Numbered from the stretch's first letter, positions 1 to 7,994 are shown. The stretch is DNA of 9,808 bases from Crocinitomicaceae bacterium (GCA_024643585.1 JAHEMP010000072.1:1-9808), one strand, 5' to 3'. The notes: generated by a model not told the origin, from the letters alone. Made by a program: numbers and translations.

Positions 1-314
1 AACTTTTTCCGGTTGCACCTATAGAGAAAGGCTTTTTTAGTTCGTCAGATCCTACGATGACTTTTGTGTATGAAGCGAAGAATCCCAAAGCTACACTTGT
101 TTTTATTCCAGGCGGCGAAGCAAAATTATTCGATTGGATGCGTGTTGGAATTCAAGGTTCATATGGTGGTTTTTCTAATTTTAGATTAGGATTTTATTCT
201 CAGTACGATTTAGGTAAATTCCATTTCGGTATTGGCTCGGAGGATTTAATTGGAGCCATAACGAAAAAGGGATATGGCGAGAGTGTTCATTTTAGAATTA
301 CACGACTATGGTAA
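1..314 (+). CDS. C-terminal fragment of a probable outer-membrane beta-barrel protein
   Basis: The 5' end lies outside the window. The reading frame is open from base 3 to the TAA at 312-314, so the first visible ATG at 57 is probably internal and about 103 residues of the C-terminus are seen. The sequence alternates polar and hydrophobic residues in strand-sized runs separated by Gly/Asn/Lys turns: DWMRVGIQGSYGG, NFRLGFYSQYDLG, FHFGIGSEDLIGAI and ESVHFRITRLW. The last residue is Trp; an aromatic C-terminus is typical of outer-membrane barrels. This is known as a general barrel property; a family assignment (for example DUF5723-like Bacteroidota barrels) is only an impression. The gene overlaps the next one by 7 bases (ATGGTAA), which suggests co-transcription and coupled translation with the T9SS cargo gene. 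No function can be given. Confidence 0.6.
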   Translation, partial: LFPVAPIEKGFFSSSDPTMTFVYEAKNPKATLVFIPGGEAKLFDWMRVGIQGSYGGFSNFRLGFYSQYDLGKFHFGIGSEDLIGAITKKGYGESVHFRITRLW

Positions 315-1768
315 GTAAAACTATTATATTATTTTTTTTACTCCTGAGTTTAACGTCTTATTCTCAAATTGAATTTCTTAAAGTATATAGTGACACGGGT
401 TTTGAAAGAGGTGAGGGGATAACTCAACTCTCCGATAGTTCTTACCTACTTACCGGAAGTTCGACAAGTTTTGGAGAGGGTCCGCCACAAGCTTTTCTCA
501 TGAAAATTGATTCTTTGGGGAATCACATTTGGGCAAAGCACTTCGGAGGAAGTGAAATTAATGAGGGTATACGAGTATTTGCGATAGAGAATTACGGCTA
601 TTTTATTGGCGGAAATACCAATAGCAACAGCAATTCTGATTTCAACTTCTATTTTGTGAAGACGGATGAAAATGGCAATGCTCTCATTGAGAAACAAATG
701 GGTACAGCTGAATGGGATTTCATGCACGATGGAATTATGCTAGCTGATTCTTCTTTTATATTGACGGGAGAAACATTTAATACACCGGATGGAAAGGAAG
801 ATGCATATACAGTTCGACTTAAGAAAAATGGCGACACCTTATGGACAAAACAGTCGAACAAACCTGGTATAGATAAAATATTTGCAGCTGAAAATGTAGG
901 TGACACGGCATTCGTTTTGGCTGGAACTGTTTGGAATGAGGATTCGCTTATGCAAAAAGCATTTGTCGGTTGTTATCACCTGGACCATACCCCAATTTGG
1001 GAATTAGAATATGGTGAAATGGATGATTATGTTATCAAGGACATCGAATTCTATAATGGTAAGGTATATTGTGTAGGATACAGAATAAATCCAATTGATG
1101 ATGAGAAAGATGAATACACTCTTCAACTAAACTCTATAAATGGAGCGATCATTAGTACTTATTCGTATTATGGAAACAGTGATAAATCAATGGAAAAAAT
1201 TGTAAAATATGGAAATGGAATAAACTTTTACATCGCTTACAGTTTTATTGATCAATTTTCGCTTGGAATTGGTGCAGATTTTAGTTTAAGGAAATTTGAT
1301 GATTTCTTCTCTGATTTGGGTGTTTGGTTTCAATTTTTAGCCAATGGACAAGATGATTTGGGTGATATGATTCCAACGACAGATGGAGGTGCAATAATTG
1401 TTGGGACTAACCAATCATTCGGCACTGAAAATGCCAACGTATTAGTTCTTAAGATAGGTCCTAATGATCTTTACCCAAACACATCAATACCGCCGATAAT
1501 TAATTCTCTGGTGGAAATTGAGGAGAATAAAGAATTGCTTAATTCGACAATTTATCCTAATCCGTTTGAAAACAATGTCAATATTGCCTTTGAAAAAAAC
1601 ATAAGTGGTAATTTATTGGTTTATTCTATTTTAGGAAAATTGGAATTAATCCAACCGATTAATTCGAAAAAAATTACCCTTGATTTGAATAATTTATCTA
1701 AAGGGGTCTACTTTATTGAGTTTCAATCTGACAAATATGAAACTTTAGTTGGGAAAATAATCAAATAA
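308..1768 (+). CDS. secreted repeat protein with T9SS type-A C-terminal sorting domain
   Basis: This is a 486-residue protein predicted to leave the cell by Sec and then the type IX secretion system. Residues 1-19 form a signal peptide (K4, a hydrophobic run, then SYS before Q20, a common Bacteroidota cleavage site). Residues from about 45 to 385 contain degenerate repeats roughly 52 residues apart, each with the pattern aromatic/aliphatic-x-K-x-D-x-x-G-N-x-x-W: AFLMKIDSLGNHIWAK (62-77), FYFVKTDENGNALIEK (114-129), AYTVRLKKNGDTLWTK (166-181) and NVLVLKI (377-383). Such blades are seen in Bacteroidota propeller-like surface proteins. Residues about 412-486 are a type-A sorting domain: IYPNPFENNVNI at 415-426, LGK at 442-444, LSKGVYFIEF at 463-472, VGKIIK at the end. 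The ATG overlaps the upstream barrel gene, so translation is probably coupled. It may be released or anchored at the surface through A-type LPS. The specific role is unknown; no catalytic motif was recognised. Confidence 0.85.
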   Translation: MVSKTIILFFLLLSLTSYSQIEFLKVYSDTGFERGEGITQLSDSSYLLTGSSTSFGEGPPQAFLMKIDSLGNHIWAKHFGGSEINEGIRVFAIENYGYFIGGNTNSNSNSDFNFYFVKTDENGNALIEKQMGTAEWDFMHDGIMLADSSFILTGETFNTPDGKEDAYTVRLKKNGDTLWTKQSNKPGIDKIFAAENVGDTAFVLAGTVWNEDSLMQKAFVGCYHLDHTPIWELEYGEMDDYVIKDIEFYNGKVYCVGYRINPIDDEKDEYTLQLNSINGAIISTYSYYGNSDKSMEKIVKYGNGINFYIAYSFIDQFSLGIGADFSLRKFDDFFSDLGVWFQFLANGQDDLGDMIPTTDGGAIIVGTNQSFGTENANVLVLKIGPNDLYPNTSIPPIINSLVEIEENKELLNSTIYPNPFENNVNIAFEKNISGNLLVYSILGKLELIQPINSKKITLDLNNLSKGVYFIEFQSDKYETLVGKIIK

Positions 1769-1773
1769 CCCGA

Positions 1774-3279
1774 TTAAAAATATCTCACTTTTATCCCGAG
1801 CAATTCATATAATTTACTAGTTGTAATAATGTTGTTTTGAATTAAGTATGCATTTTCAATTCTTGTCGACTTTTTAATGAATTGAAACTCCTGATTCAAT
1901 TTTCGATTCTTTTCAAAAATCAAAATGTTTTTATATATTTTCAAATCGTCTTCAATTAATCTCCACGTTCGCCGCTCATATTTAGGGTAAACAGTATTTG
2001 GAAAACCTTTTTCACAAGCTGGACAAGCGGTATTAAGTAATTGACTCATATCATGATCAAGAAAGATTATAAGGCTAATGTCTTTCTCATCTGCAAACGC
2101 AACAATATTTTTACATTTTTTTTCTAATAAGGAGTTTTTTTCAACCAAGACAGTATGGTCTTTATTCAGATTTGACTGAATGCTTTTATTTAAATTGATT
2201 GATTTATAAAGCAATACGCTAAGAGGAAGGATCACAAACCATCGAATGATTTTAACTCTATTAAATGAGATATTTGAAAATAACCAAGATAGAAACAATG
2301 GAACAGCAAGATACATCCTACTTACATGAAAAAACACAGAATCATTTCCATCATGCACTTTGGAAATTAACATTGTTAAAAGTAAAGCAAAAGGATAAAT
2401 CGCACTCAAAATGGCTAACCATAGATTTTTTTTAGCAGCAAAATAAATTGAAAAAAGAATTGGAAAAACAAGAGTTAAATAGCCTTGTTTCCAAAATAGT
2501 GGAGTTATCATTCTAAAATAGTCATCTAGATTTTTTAAACCTTTTGTAAGGTTGTCAATCGTTAAGTTGATGAAATAAGTATGTAATTTATAGTTTGGAT
2601 TATATAGATAAAATGACTTCAATAAAAAGAAGAATAAGCCACCAATAATAATCCCTATGATGGAATATAAATAAAACTTTTTGGAATTGTAATTTAATAT
2701 TAACGCATAGGAAAGTAGAGGCAATGATATTAAAATTGAATTGGGAGTTGCAACGTATCCAATACACGACAGTAACGATAGTAGCATAAAATCCCTTCCA
2801 GAAAACTTATCAATTGGTTTAAATTTAGTTAGTGGGAATATTAATGAGACTAAAGCAATTCCAGTAATAAAACCTCTTGGGATTGTTGTTAATAAATCAT
2901 ACTCGATTGGCAAAAGACATGGTGTTGATAAAATCAATATAGCGTTAACATTTTTATTGTTTTTAATTGTCAAAATGCCTAAAAGTAAAAACGGGAGAAA
3001 AGACAGAAATGTTGTAATAATCGGTAGTGCCATTTTCAATGGCAGACCAATCCAATATAAAGGTAGGGCCAATAAAGCTTCGATCATCAAGTTGTAATCT
3101 TGACCATAGAAAAAGGGTTCGTGAAAAATACCTTTCGCATATTCAGTAGTCCCTAGCCAAATTATTGTTTGATCTGAATCAGTGTATTTAAAACCAAATT
3201 CAATGAGCACGTAAAACCTGTAAGCAAGAATTGCAAACAACAAAATTATTGTAGAAAAATGCTTTTTTACGAACTTCAA
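1774..3279 (-). CDS. polytopic membrane glycosyltransferase, GT-C type (family 39-like)
   Basis: A 501-residue protein with about 11-12 hydrophobic segments from residue 9 to about 358, then a soluble C-terminal part (about 360-501). The first loop after membrane segment 1 carries YTDSDQ with acidic pair D34/D36, followed by FFYGQDY (56-62) and EALLALPLYWIG (67-78). An acidic motif here and an F-F/W-YGQ-Y...EALLA pattern are characteristic of GT-C enzymes that take a sugar from a polyprenyl-phosphate donor outside the inner membrane. The acceptor cannot be read from sequence; LPS, surface glycan or protein are all possible. The tail contains CPAC (419-422), which could form a disulfide. The start is unusual: TTG at 3279 is the only start that keeps membrane segment 1 and the DSD motif. 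The next ATG (residue 65) would remove both, and a TAA lies five codons upstream. The gene follows the KdsC-like gene by 37 bases and is probably the last of the secA operon. It ends 5 bases from the convergent T9SS gene. Confidence 0.75.
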   Translation of the reverse strand: MKFVKKHFSTIILLFAILAYRFYVLIEFGFKYTDSDQTIIWLGTTEYAKGIFHEPFFYGQDYNLMIEALLALPLYWIGLPLKMALPIITTFLSFLPFLLLGILTIKNNKNVNAILILSTPCLLPIEYDLLTTIPRGFITGIALVSLIFPLTKFKPIDKFSGRDFMLLSLLSCIGYVATPNSILISLPLLSYALILNYNSKKFYLYSIIGIIIGGLFFFLLKSFYLYNPNYKLHTYFINLTIDNLTKGLKNLDDYFRMITPLFWKQGYLTLVFPILFSIYFAAKKNLWLAILSAIYPFALLLTMLISKVHDGNDSVFFHVSRMYLAVPLFLSWLFSNISFNRVKIIRWFVILPLSVLLYKSINLNKSIQSNLNKDHTVLVEKNSLLEKKCKNIVAFADEKDISLIIFLDHDMSQLLNTACPACEKGFPNTVYPKYERRTWRLIEDDLKIYKNILIFEKNRKLNQEFQFIKKSTRIENAYLIQNNIITTSKLYELLGIKVRYF

Positions 3280-3316
3280 ATCAATAAATAGTTATCTAGT
3301 TAACATGCTTTTGAAT

Positions 3317-3841
3317 CTACCACTCATGCGCTTCAGGCAGCATCCATTTGCCTTGCACCTTTAGCGTTTGTTCAATTATATCTCGAACACAGCCTTTTCC
3401 GCCCATAAATGGAGAGACGTAATCAGAAATACTTTTTATTTCAGCCACTGCGTCTTGAGGAGCTGCAGCTAGACCAATTATTTCCATTAGGGCATAATCG
3501 GGTATATCGTCCCCCATGTAACAGCATGATTTTTCATCCAAATTGTACTTCACTTGCAGCTCATTGAAGACTTCAACTTTGTTCTTTGAATTAAGAATGA
3601 CCTCTTTAACGCCCAGTCCTTCAAGTCTCATTTTGACTTCACCCGAATTCCCACCTGTTATAATAAATATATTAAAGCCCAATTTGGCAGCATACTGAAT
3701 GGCATAACTATCCTTTGAACTCATAGTGCGAATCACTTCCCCAGAATGAAGCATAACGGAACCATCCGTTAAAACCCCATCCTCATCAAAAAGAAATGTG
3801 TCTATGTAGTTCAAAATAACTTTATAATTCTCTTTTTTCAT
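3317..3841 (-). CDS. KdsC-like HAD phosphatase (3-deoxy-D-manno-octulosonate 8-phosphate phosphatase family)
   Basis: A 174-residue, cap-less HAD hydrolase of the usual KdsC length. Family enzymes remove phosphate from Kdo-8-phosphate in the cytoplasm to give Kdo for the LPS inner core. Visible motifs: motif I FDEDGVLTDG (18-27), with nucleophile D19 and general acid/base D21; motif II IITGG (60-64), with T62; Lys of motif III most likely K88 in SKNKVEVF; motif IV MGDDIPD (109-115), with metal ligands D111/D112; and a C-terminal GGKGCVRD (147-154) like the Gly-rich loop of KdsC tetramers. Motif II has Gly where E. coli KdsC has Arg (ITGR), so substrate specificity is less certain than the fold. 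Its ATG overlaps the stop of the DUF2520 gene as ATGA, indicating translational coupling. No kdsA or kdsB is visible nearby. Other sugar phosphatase roles remain possible, so no gene symbol is given. Confidence 0.85.
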   Translation of the reverse strand: MKKENYKVILNYIDTFLFDEDGVLTDGSVMLHSGEVIRTMSSKDSYAIQYAAKLGFNIFIITGGNSGEVKMRLEGLGVKEVILNSKNKVEVFNELQVKYNLDEKSCCYMGDDIPDYALMEIIGLAAAPQDAVAEIKSISDYVSPFMGGKGCVRDIIEQTLKVQGKWMLPEAHEW

Positions 3842-4602
3842 TTCTTATGATGCTTCGCTATACTTTCTGATAATAGTGCGTATATTTCTTTTGTTTCTGG
3901 GTCGAGCATTGCCATTTGTTTTTCTATGATTTTACTGTCCCCTCGAACGGCGGGCCCTGTTTGAGCATCGAAAGGTAACTCAATTTGTATTTTTTTTGCA
4001 GTTTCGGAAATAAGAGGTTTTAAAAAATCCCACTCCAGCGATTTACTCTTTAAAAATTGTTGTGCTAAATAATCAATGTGATTGGTAAAATTATTCACCA
4101 TAACAGCCGCAAGATGAAGGTTTTTTCTGTCATTAGAATTTGCGAAAATCACTTTACGACTTAGCTTCCAGGCTAGGTCGAATATAGCCTGAGCAAATGG
4201 CTCATTCGTGCCTTCAATGAAAAACGGAACTTCAAACAAATCAATACTCCTTGATTTGGAAAATGTTTGAAGAGGGTAGAGAACGCCCAAGTTTACTCTT
4301 TTTGGCAATTCAGATAATCCCACAGATCCACTCGTGTAAATAATTGCTTGATCCGGGTTTAATTGTTCAATTACATTGGTAATTTCATCATCACTTACGC
4401 AAACCAAAAAAACATCTGATGGGATTAAATCTTCTAAGTTCTCGGCATGAAAAACAAACAATTCGTTCGCTAATTGATGGCCTGATATTTTGTTTCGACT
4501 ATAAACAGCATTTATTTTAACCAATCCGGAGAAGGCTTTTCCTAAATGGAAAGCTACATTTCCTGAACCGATAATGGAGATGCTCTTTATATCTCTAATC
4601 AT
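3838..4602 (-). CDS. Rossmann-like and DUF2520 domain protein, predicted NAD(P)-dependent oxidoreductase
   Basis: A 254-residue cytoplasmic protein. The N-terminus has a dinucleotide-binding turn, ISIIGSGNVAFHLG (8-21), where GxGNVA is the fingerprint of this family, followed by a Rossmann fold to about residue 120 with YTSGS (89-93) and YPLQTFS (109-115). The C-terminal helical half carries H163-AAVMVNNFTNH (163-175) and the conserved segment QTGPAVRGD (214-222). This order matches Rossmann-like/DUF2520 proteins, distant relatives of ProC- and F420-type reductases; the substrate is not established. It begins 14 bases after the secA stop, and its own stop overlaps the start of the KdsC-like gene, so all three are likely one transcript. 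Start: ATG at 4602, with an A-rich stretch and no Shine-Dalgarno upstream. Nothing appears truncated. Confidence 0.85.
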   Translation of the reverse strand: MIRDIKSISIIGSGNVAFHLGKAFSGLVKINAVYSRNKISGHQLANELFVFHAENLEDLIPSDVFLVCVSDDEITNVIEQLNPDQAIIYTSGSVGLSELPKRVNLGVLYPLQTFSKSRSIDLFEVPFFIEGTNEPFAQAIFDLAWKLSRKVIFANSNDRKNLHLAAVMVNNFTNHIDYLAQQFLKSKSLEWDFLKPLISETAKKIQIELPFDAQTGPAVRGDSKIIEKQMAMLDPETKEIYALLSESIAKHHKK

Positions 4603-4616
4603 TTTTTCAAAACTGT

Positions 4617-7600
4617 CTATTTACCGTGACATTGTTTGTATTTCTTACCACTTCCACAAGGACAGGGCTCATTTCGTCCAATCTTTTCTTCCGCTACAAC
4701 AGGTTGCTGTTTAACCTTTTGCTGCATTGAATTTTGCATGGCTTGGTCGTAACCTTGACTTCCTTCAAATTGAGGGATTTGAGTCGAATTCGAAGAATTT
4801 TGACTTACCATTTGAGCTTTCTGATAATTGTTCTGAGCAGCAATTTCATTGTTTGTGCTTTCAATTTCAGTACCTACAGGAATGTCCATACGAACCAACG
4901 CCTCAACTGTTTCTCTATTCAAACGACTAACCATTGTCTTAAACAATTCAAACGATTCTAACTTGTAGACAAGTAAAGGATCTTTTTGCTCATATTGAGC
5001 ATTGTTAACGGCTGAACGTAATTCATCCATTTCTCTCAAGTGCTCTTTCCATTCATTATCAATTAGACCTAAAGTCAAATTGCGTTCTAATGCCTCAGAA
5101 ATTTCGCTTCCTCCTGTATTGTAGGCTTTTTCCAAATTAATGGTCATGTTCATGATTTTCTTACCGTCGGTAAGTTCGAAAACAATGTTCTTATATCTAT
5201 CAGACATAGTTTCATAAACATGCTTGATTTGCGGCATCGCCCGCTCCGCTATTTTTTCATTTTTTCTATCGTAATGATGGCGAAGTTTATCGTATACTTT
5301 GTCAGTTAATGTGTTCTTATCCAGTTCTTTGTATTCTTCTTCTGAAACTGGAGCTTCAATACCAAGCACTCTTAATAATTCCAATTCAAAATCCTGGAAA
5401 TCACTTCCTCCTCCGTATGAATACACTATGGAATCCGCAACGTCATAAAACATATTGTCGGTGTCTAAATCCAAACGATCACCGAATAGAGCGTTTTTAC
5501 GTTTCTTGTAAATTGCTTTTCGTTGAGCGTTCATTACATCATCGTATTCCAACAATCTTTTTCGAATCCCAAAATTGTTTTCTTCTACTTTTTTCTGAGC
5601 TCTTTCGATCGATTTGGAAACCATGCTGTGTGTAATTACCTCACCTTCTTTCAAACCAACTCTATCCATTAATTTCGCAATACGCTCCGAACCAAATTTA
5701 CGCATCAAATCATCCTCCAAACTAACGAAAAATATAGAAGACCCAGGATCTCCTTGACGTCCTGAACGACCACGAAGCTGTCTATCAACTCGACGAGAAT
5801 CATGACGTTCCGTACCAATAATTGCAAGACCACCAGCTTCTTTAACTCCTTCACCTAATTTAATATCGGTTCCACGTCCAGCCATGTTCGTTGCAATCGT
5901 TACGGCACCAGGTTTACCAGCTGAAGCGACTATTTCGGCCTCCATCTTGTGTTGTTTGGCATTCAAAACATTATGGTTAATCCCTTGGATTTTAAGCATG
6001 CGACTCAATAACTCGGAAATTTCAACCGTCGTTGTACCGACCAATACAGGTCTTCCTTCTTCGACTAACTTTTTAACTTCGATAATTACCGCATTGTATT
6101 TCTCTCTTGCTGACTTGAAAACTAGGTCGTTTTGATCTTTTCTAGCAATGGGTCTATTGGTGGGGATAACAACTACATCCAATTTGTAGATATCCCAAAA
6201 TTCTTTCGCTTCCGTCTCCGCTGTACCCGTCATACCCGACAATTTGTGATACATACGGAAATAATTTTGTAGTGTGATAGTTGCGTAGGTTTGGGTAGCT
6301 GCCTCTACAGTAACATTTTCTTTGGCTTCAATCGCTTGGTGTAAGCCGTCCGAATATCGTCGGCCTTCCATAATACGACCAGTTGATTCGTCAACAATCT
6401 TAATTTTACCCTCTAGAATAACATATTCAACCTCTTTTTCGAATAAAGTATATGCTTTTAACAATTGATTGATGGAATGGATTCTTTCGGATTTAATTGA
6501 GTAATCACGAATTAATCTCTCTTTTTCTTCCAGCATAGCTTCATTCTCTAGGCCTTTCTTTTGAAGTTTCGCTATTTCACCTCCAATGTCTGGCATTACA
6601 AAGAAATCCCTGTCATCCGTTCCGGAAATCAAATCAATACCTTTATCTGTAAGCTCAATTGTATTATTCTTTTCATCGATAACAAAGAATAATTCTCTGT
6701 CAATTTTTTTCATTTGCTTGCCTTGCTCTTGCATGTAGAAATTCTCTGTTTTCTGCAAGTGAGCTTTAATACCTGGCTCAGACAAATATTTAATTAAAGC
6801 CTTATTTTTTGGTAAACCTCTGAATGCTCTTAAAAGCGCAATACCACCATCCTCAAGCAATTGCTTCATTTGTTTTTTATCTTCAACGGGTTCATTGATG
6901 ACAGTCAACATTTTTTTAGCGTCTGCTAAACATTGATTTACAAAGTTCCTTTGTGCGGCAACAATTGTTTCAATTCTTGGTTTCAACTGGTGAAACTCGT
7001 GTTCGTCACCTTTTGGAGTCGGTCCGGAAATGATTAATGGGGTTCTTGCGTCATCGATCAATACGGAGTCAACTTCATCGACAATTGCATAGTGGTGTTT
7101 TCTCTGAACCAAATCCTCTACACTTCCTGCCATATTGTCACGCAAGTAGTCAAAACCAAATTCATTGTTGGTTCCAAACGTAATGTCTGCTAAATACGCT
7201 TGACGGCGTGAATCAGAATTAGGTTGATGTTTATCGATACAATCCACAGATAGCCCGTGGAATTGATACAAAGGTCCCATCCACTCACTATCCCTTTTGG
7301 CCAAATAATCATTCACTGTAACTAAGTGCACACCTTTACCAGCAAGCGCATTTAAATACACAGGTAGGGTAGCAACTAACGTTTTCCCTTCACCTGTCTG
7401 CATCTCAGCAATTTTACCATCGTTAAGAACTGCACCACCCATTAATTGCACATCGTAATGCACCATATTCCAAGACACTTCCGTTCCAGCTGCGGTCCAT
7501 TTGTTGTGCCAGATTGCTTTTTCTCCATCTATGGTTATACCATCTTTTTTAGTAGCTAAATCTTTATCAAATTCAGTTGCAGTGACAGTTAGTTGTCCAT

Positions 7601-7973
7601 TTTCCGCCCATCGTTTTGAAGTTTCTTTAACAATAGCGAAAGCTTGAGGTAGAATTTCTCGTAAAATATCTTCTATTTTATCGTCGATTTTTTTTGTATA
7701 TGAATCGATTTGCTCATACATGGCTTCTTTTTGGTGGACCGGTATAGATAAATCGTTGGCTTTTTCATTCAGTGCTTTTAGCTCCTCTTCAAGGCTAGCG
7801 ATACCTTCTTTGATTTTATTTCTAAACTCATTTGTTTTTGATCTAAGACCGTCATCACTTAACTTACTAAACTCATTTTCAAATGTTTTAGTAGCATCAA
7901 TTTGTGGTTGATAGTTCTTTTGGTCTTTAAGGGATTTGTCGCCAAATAGTTTTTTAAGTAAATCAGAAATCAT
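4617..7973 (-). CDS. secA: preprotein translocase ATPase SecA
   Basis: SecA is the cytoplasmic motor that binds secretory preproteins and pushes them through SecYEG with ATP. From the ATG at 7973 it has 1,118 residues; residues here use that numbering. Seen in order: N-terminus ISDLLKKLFGDKS (2-14); Walker A MQTGEGKT (191-198); DEAD-type motif DEVD (299-302); an enlarged preprotein cross-linking and linker region (about 320-490) with extra charged helices; the second helicase lobe with TNMAGRGTD (695-703) and arginine-finger motif RGRSGRQGDPG (734-744); the helical scaffold around 770-1030; a low-complexity Gln/Asn/Ser linker (about 1040-1090); and a C-terminal zinc/SecB-binding motif C1104-x-C1106-x8-C1115-H1116. 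E. coli SecA has about 900 residues; the longer form is usual in Bacteroidota. The frame also extends to a TTG at 7997, but that TTG is inside a -7 promoter box, so ATG 7973 is preferred. It heads the operon with the DUF2520 gene. Confidence 0.97.
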   Translation of the reverse strand: MISDLLKKLFGDKSLKDQKNYQPQIDATKTFENEFSKLSDDGLRSKTNEFRNKIKEGIASLEEELKALNEKANDLSIPVHQKEAMYEQIDSYTKKIDDKIEDILREILPQAFAIVKETSKRWAENGQLTVTATEFDKDLATKKDGITIDGEKAIWHNKWTAAGTEVSWNMVHYDVQLMGGAVLNDGKIAEMQTGEGKTLVATLPVYLNALAGKGVHLVTVNDYLAKRDSEWMGPLYQFHGLSVDCIDKHQPNSDSRRQAYLADITFGTNNEFGFDYLRDNMAGSVEDLVQRKHHYAIVDEVDSVLIDDARTPLIISGPTPKGDEHEFHQLKPRIETIVAAQRNFVNQCLADAKKMLTVINEPVEDKKQMKQLLEDGGIALLRAFRGLPKNKALIKYLSEPGIKAHLQKTENFYMQEQGKQMKKIDRELFFVIDEKNNTIELTDKGIDLISGTDDRDFFVMPDIGGEIAKLQKKGLENEAMLEEKERLIRDYSIKSERIHSINQLLKAYTLFEKEVEYVILEGKIKIVDESTGRIMEGRRYSDGLHQAIEAKENVTVEAATQTYATITLQNYFRMYHKLSGMTGTAETEAKEFWDIYKLDVVVIPTNRPIARKDQNDLVFKSAREKYNAVIIEVKKLVEEGRPVLVGTTTVEISELLSRMLKIQGINHNVLNAKQHKMEAEIVASAGKPGAVTIATNMAGRGTDIKLGEGVKEAGGLAIIGTERHDSRRVDRQLRGRSGRQGDPGSSIFFVSLEDDLMRKFGSERIAKLMDRVGLKEGEVITHSMVSKSIERAQKKVEENNFGIRKRLLEYDDVMNAQRKAIYKKRKNALFGDRLDLDTDNMFYDVADSIVYSYGGGSDFQDFELELLRVLGIEAPVSEEEYKELDKNTLTDKVYDKLRHHYDRKNEKIAERAMPQIKHVYETMSDRYKNIVFELTDGKKIMNMTINLEKAYNTGGSEISEALERNLTLGLIDNEWKEHLREMDELRSAVNNAQYEQKDPLLVYKLESFELFKTMVSRLNRETVEALVRMDIPVGTEIESTNNEIAAQNNYQKAQMVSQNSSNSTQIPQFEGSQGYDQAMQNSMQQKVKQQPVVAEEKIGRNEPCPCGSGKKYKQCHGK

Positions 7974-7994
7974 GTAATCAAAATTATGAGGAGT

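Noticed and set aside
69..140. Possible alpha/beta-hydrolase motif (KATLVFIPGGE) in the first fragment
   Set aside because: The stretch resembles the oxyanion-loop strand of hydrolases, but the frame continues without a nucleophile elbow into clear barrel-like strands and ends after about 80 residues with a C-terminal Trp. A beta-hairpin explains it better.
57..314. Complete 85-residue gene starting at ATG 57
   Set aside because: The frame is open from the left edge of the window with sensible sequence before the ATG, so this is the tail of a longer gene.
1749..1773. Hairpin TTGGG...CCCGA at the end of the T9SS gene as a terminator
   Set aside because: The stem is 5 pairs including one G-T, the loop is 15 bases, and no T-run follows; too weak.
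6500..7050. Extra central region of SecA as an inserted or foreign domain
   Set aside because: SecA proteins of Bacteroidota are generally about 1,100 residues with an enlarged region here; this is family-typical rather than novel.
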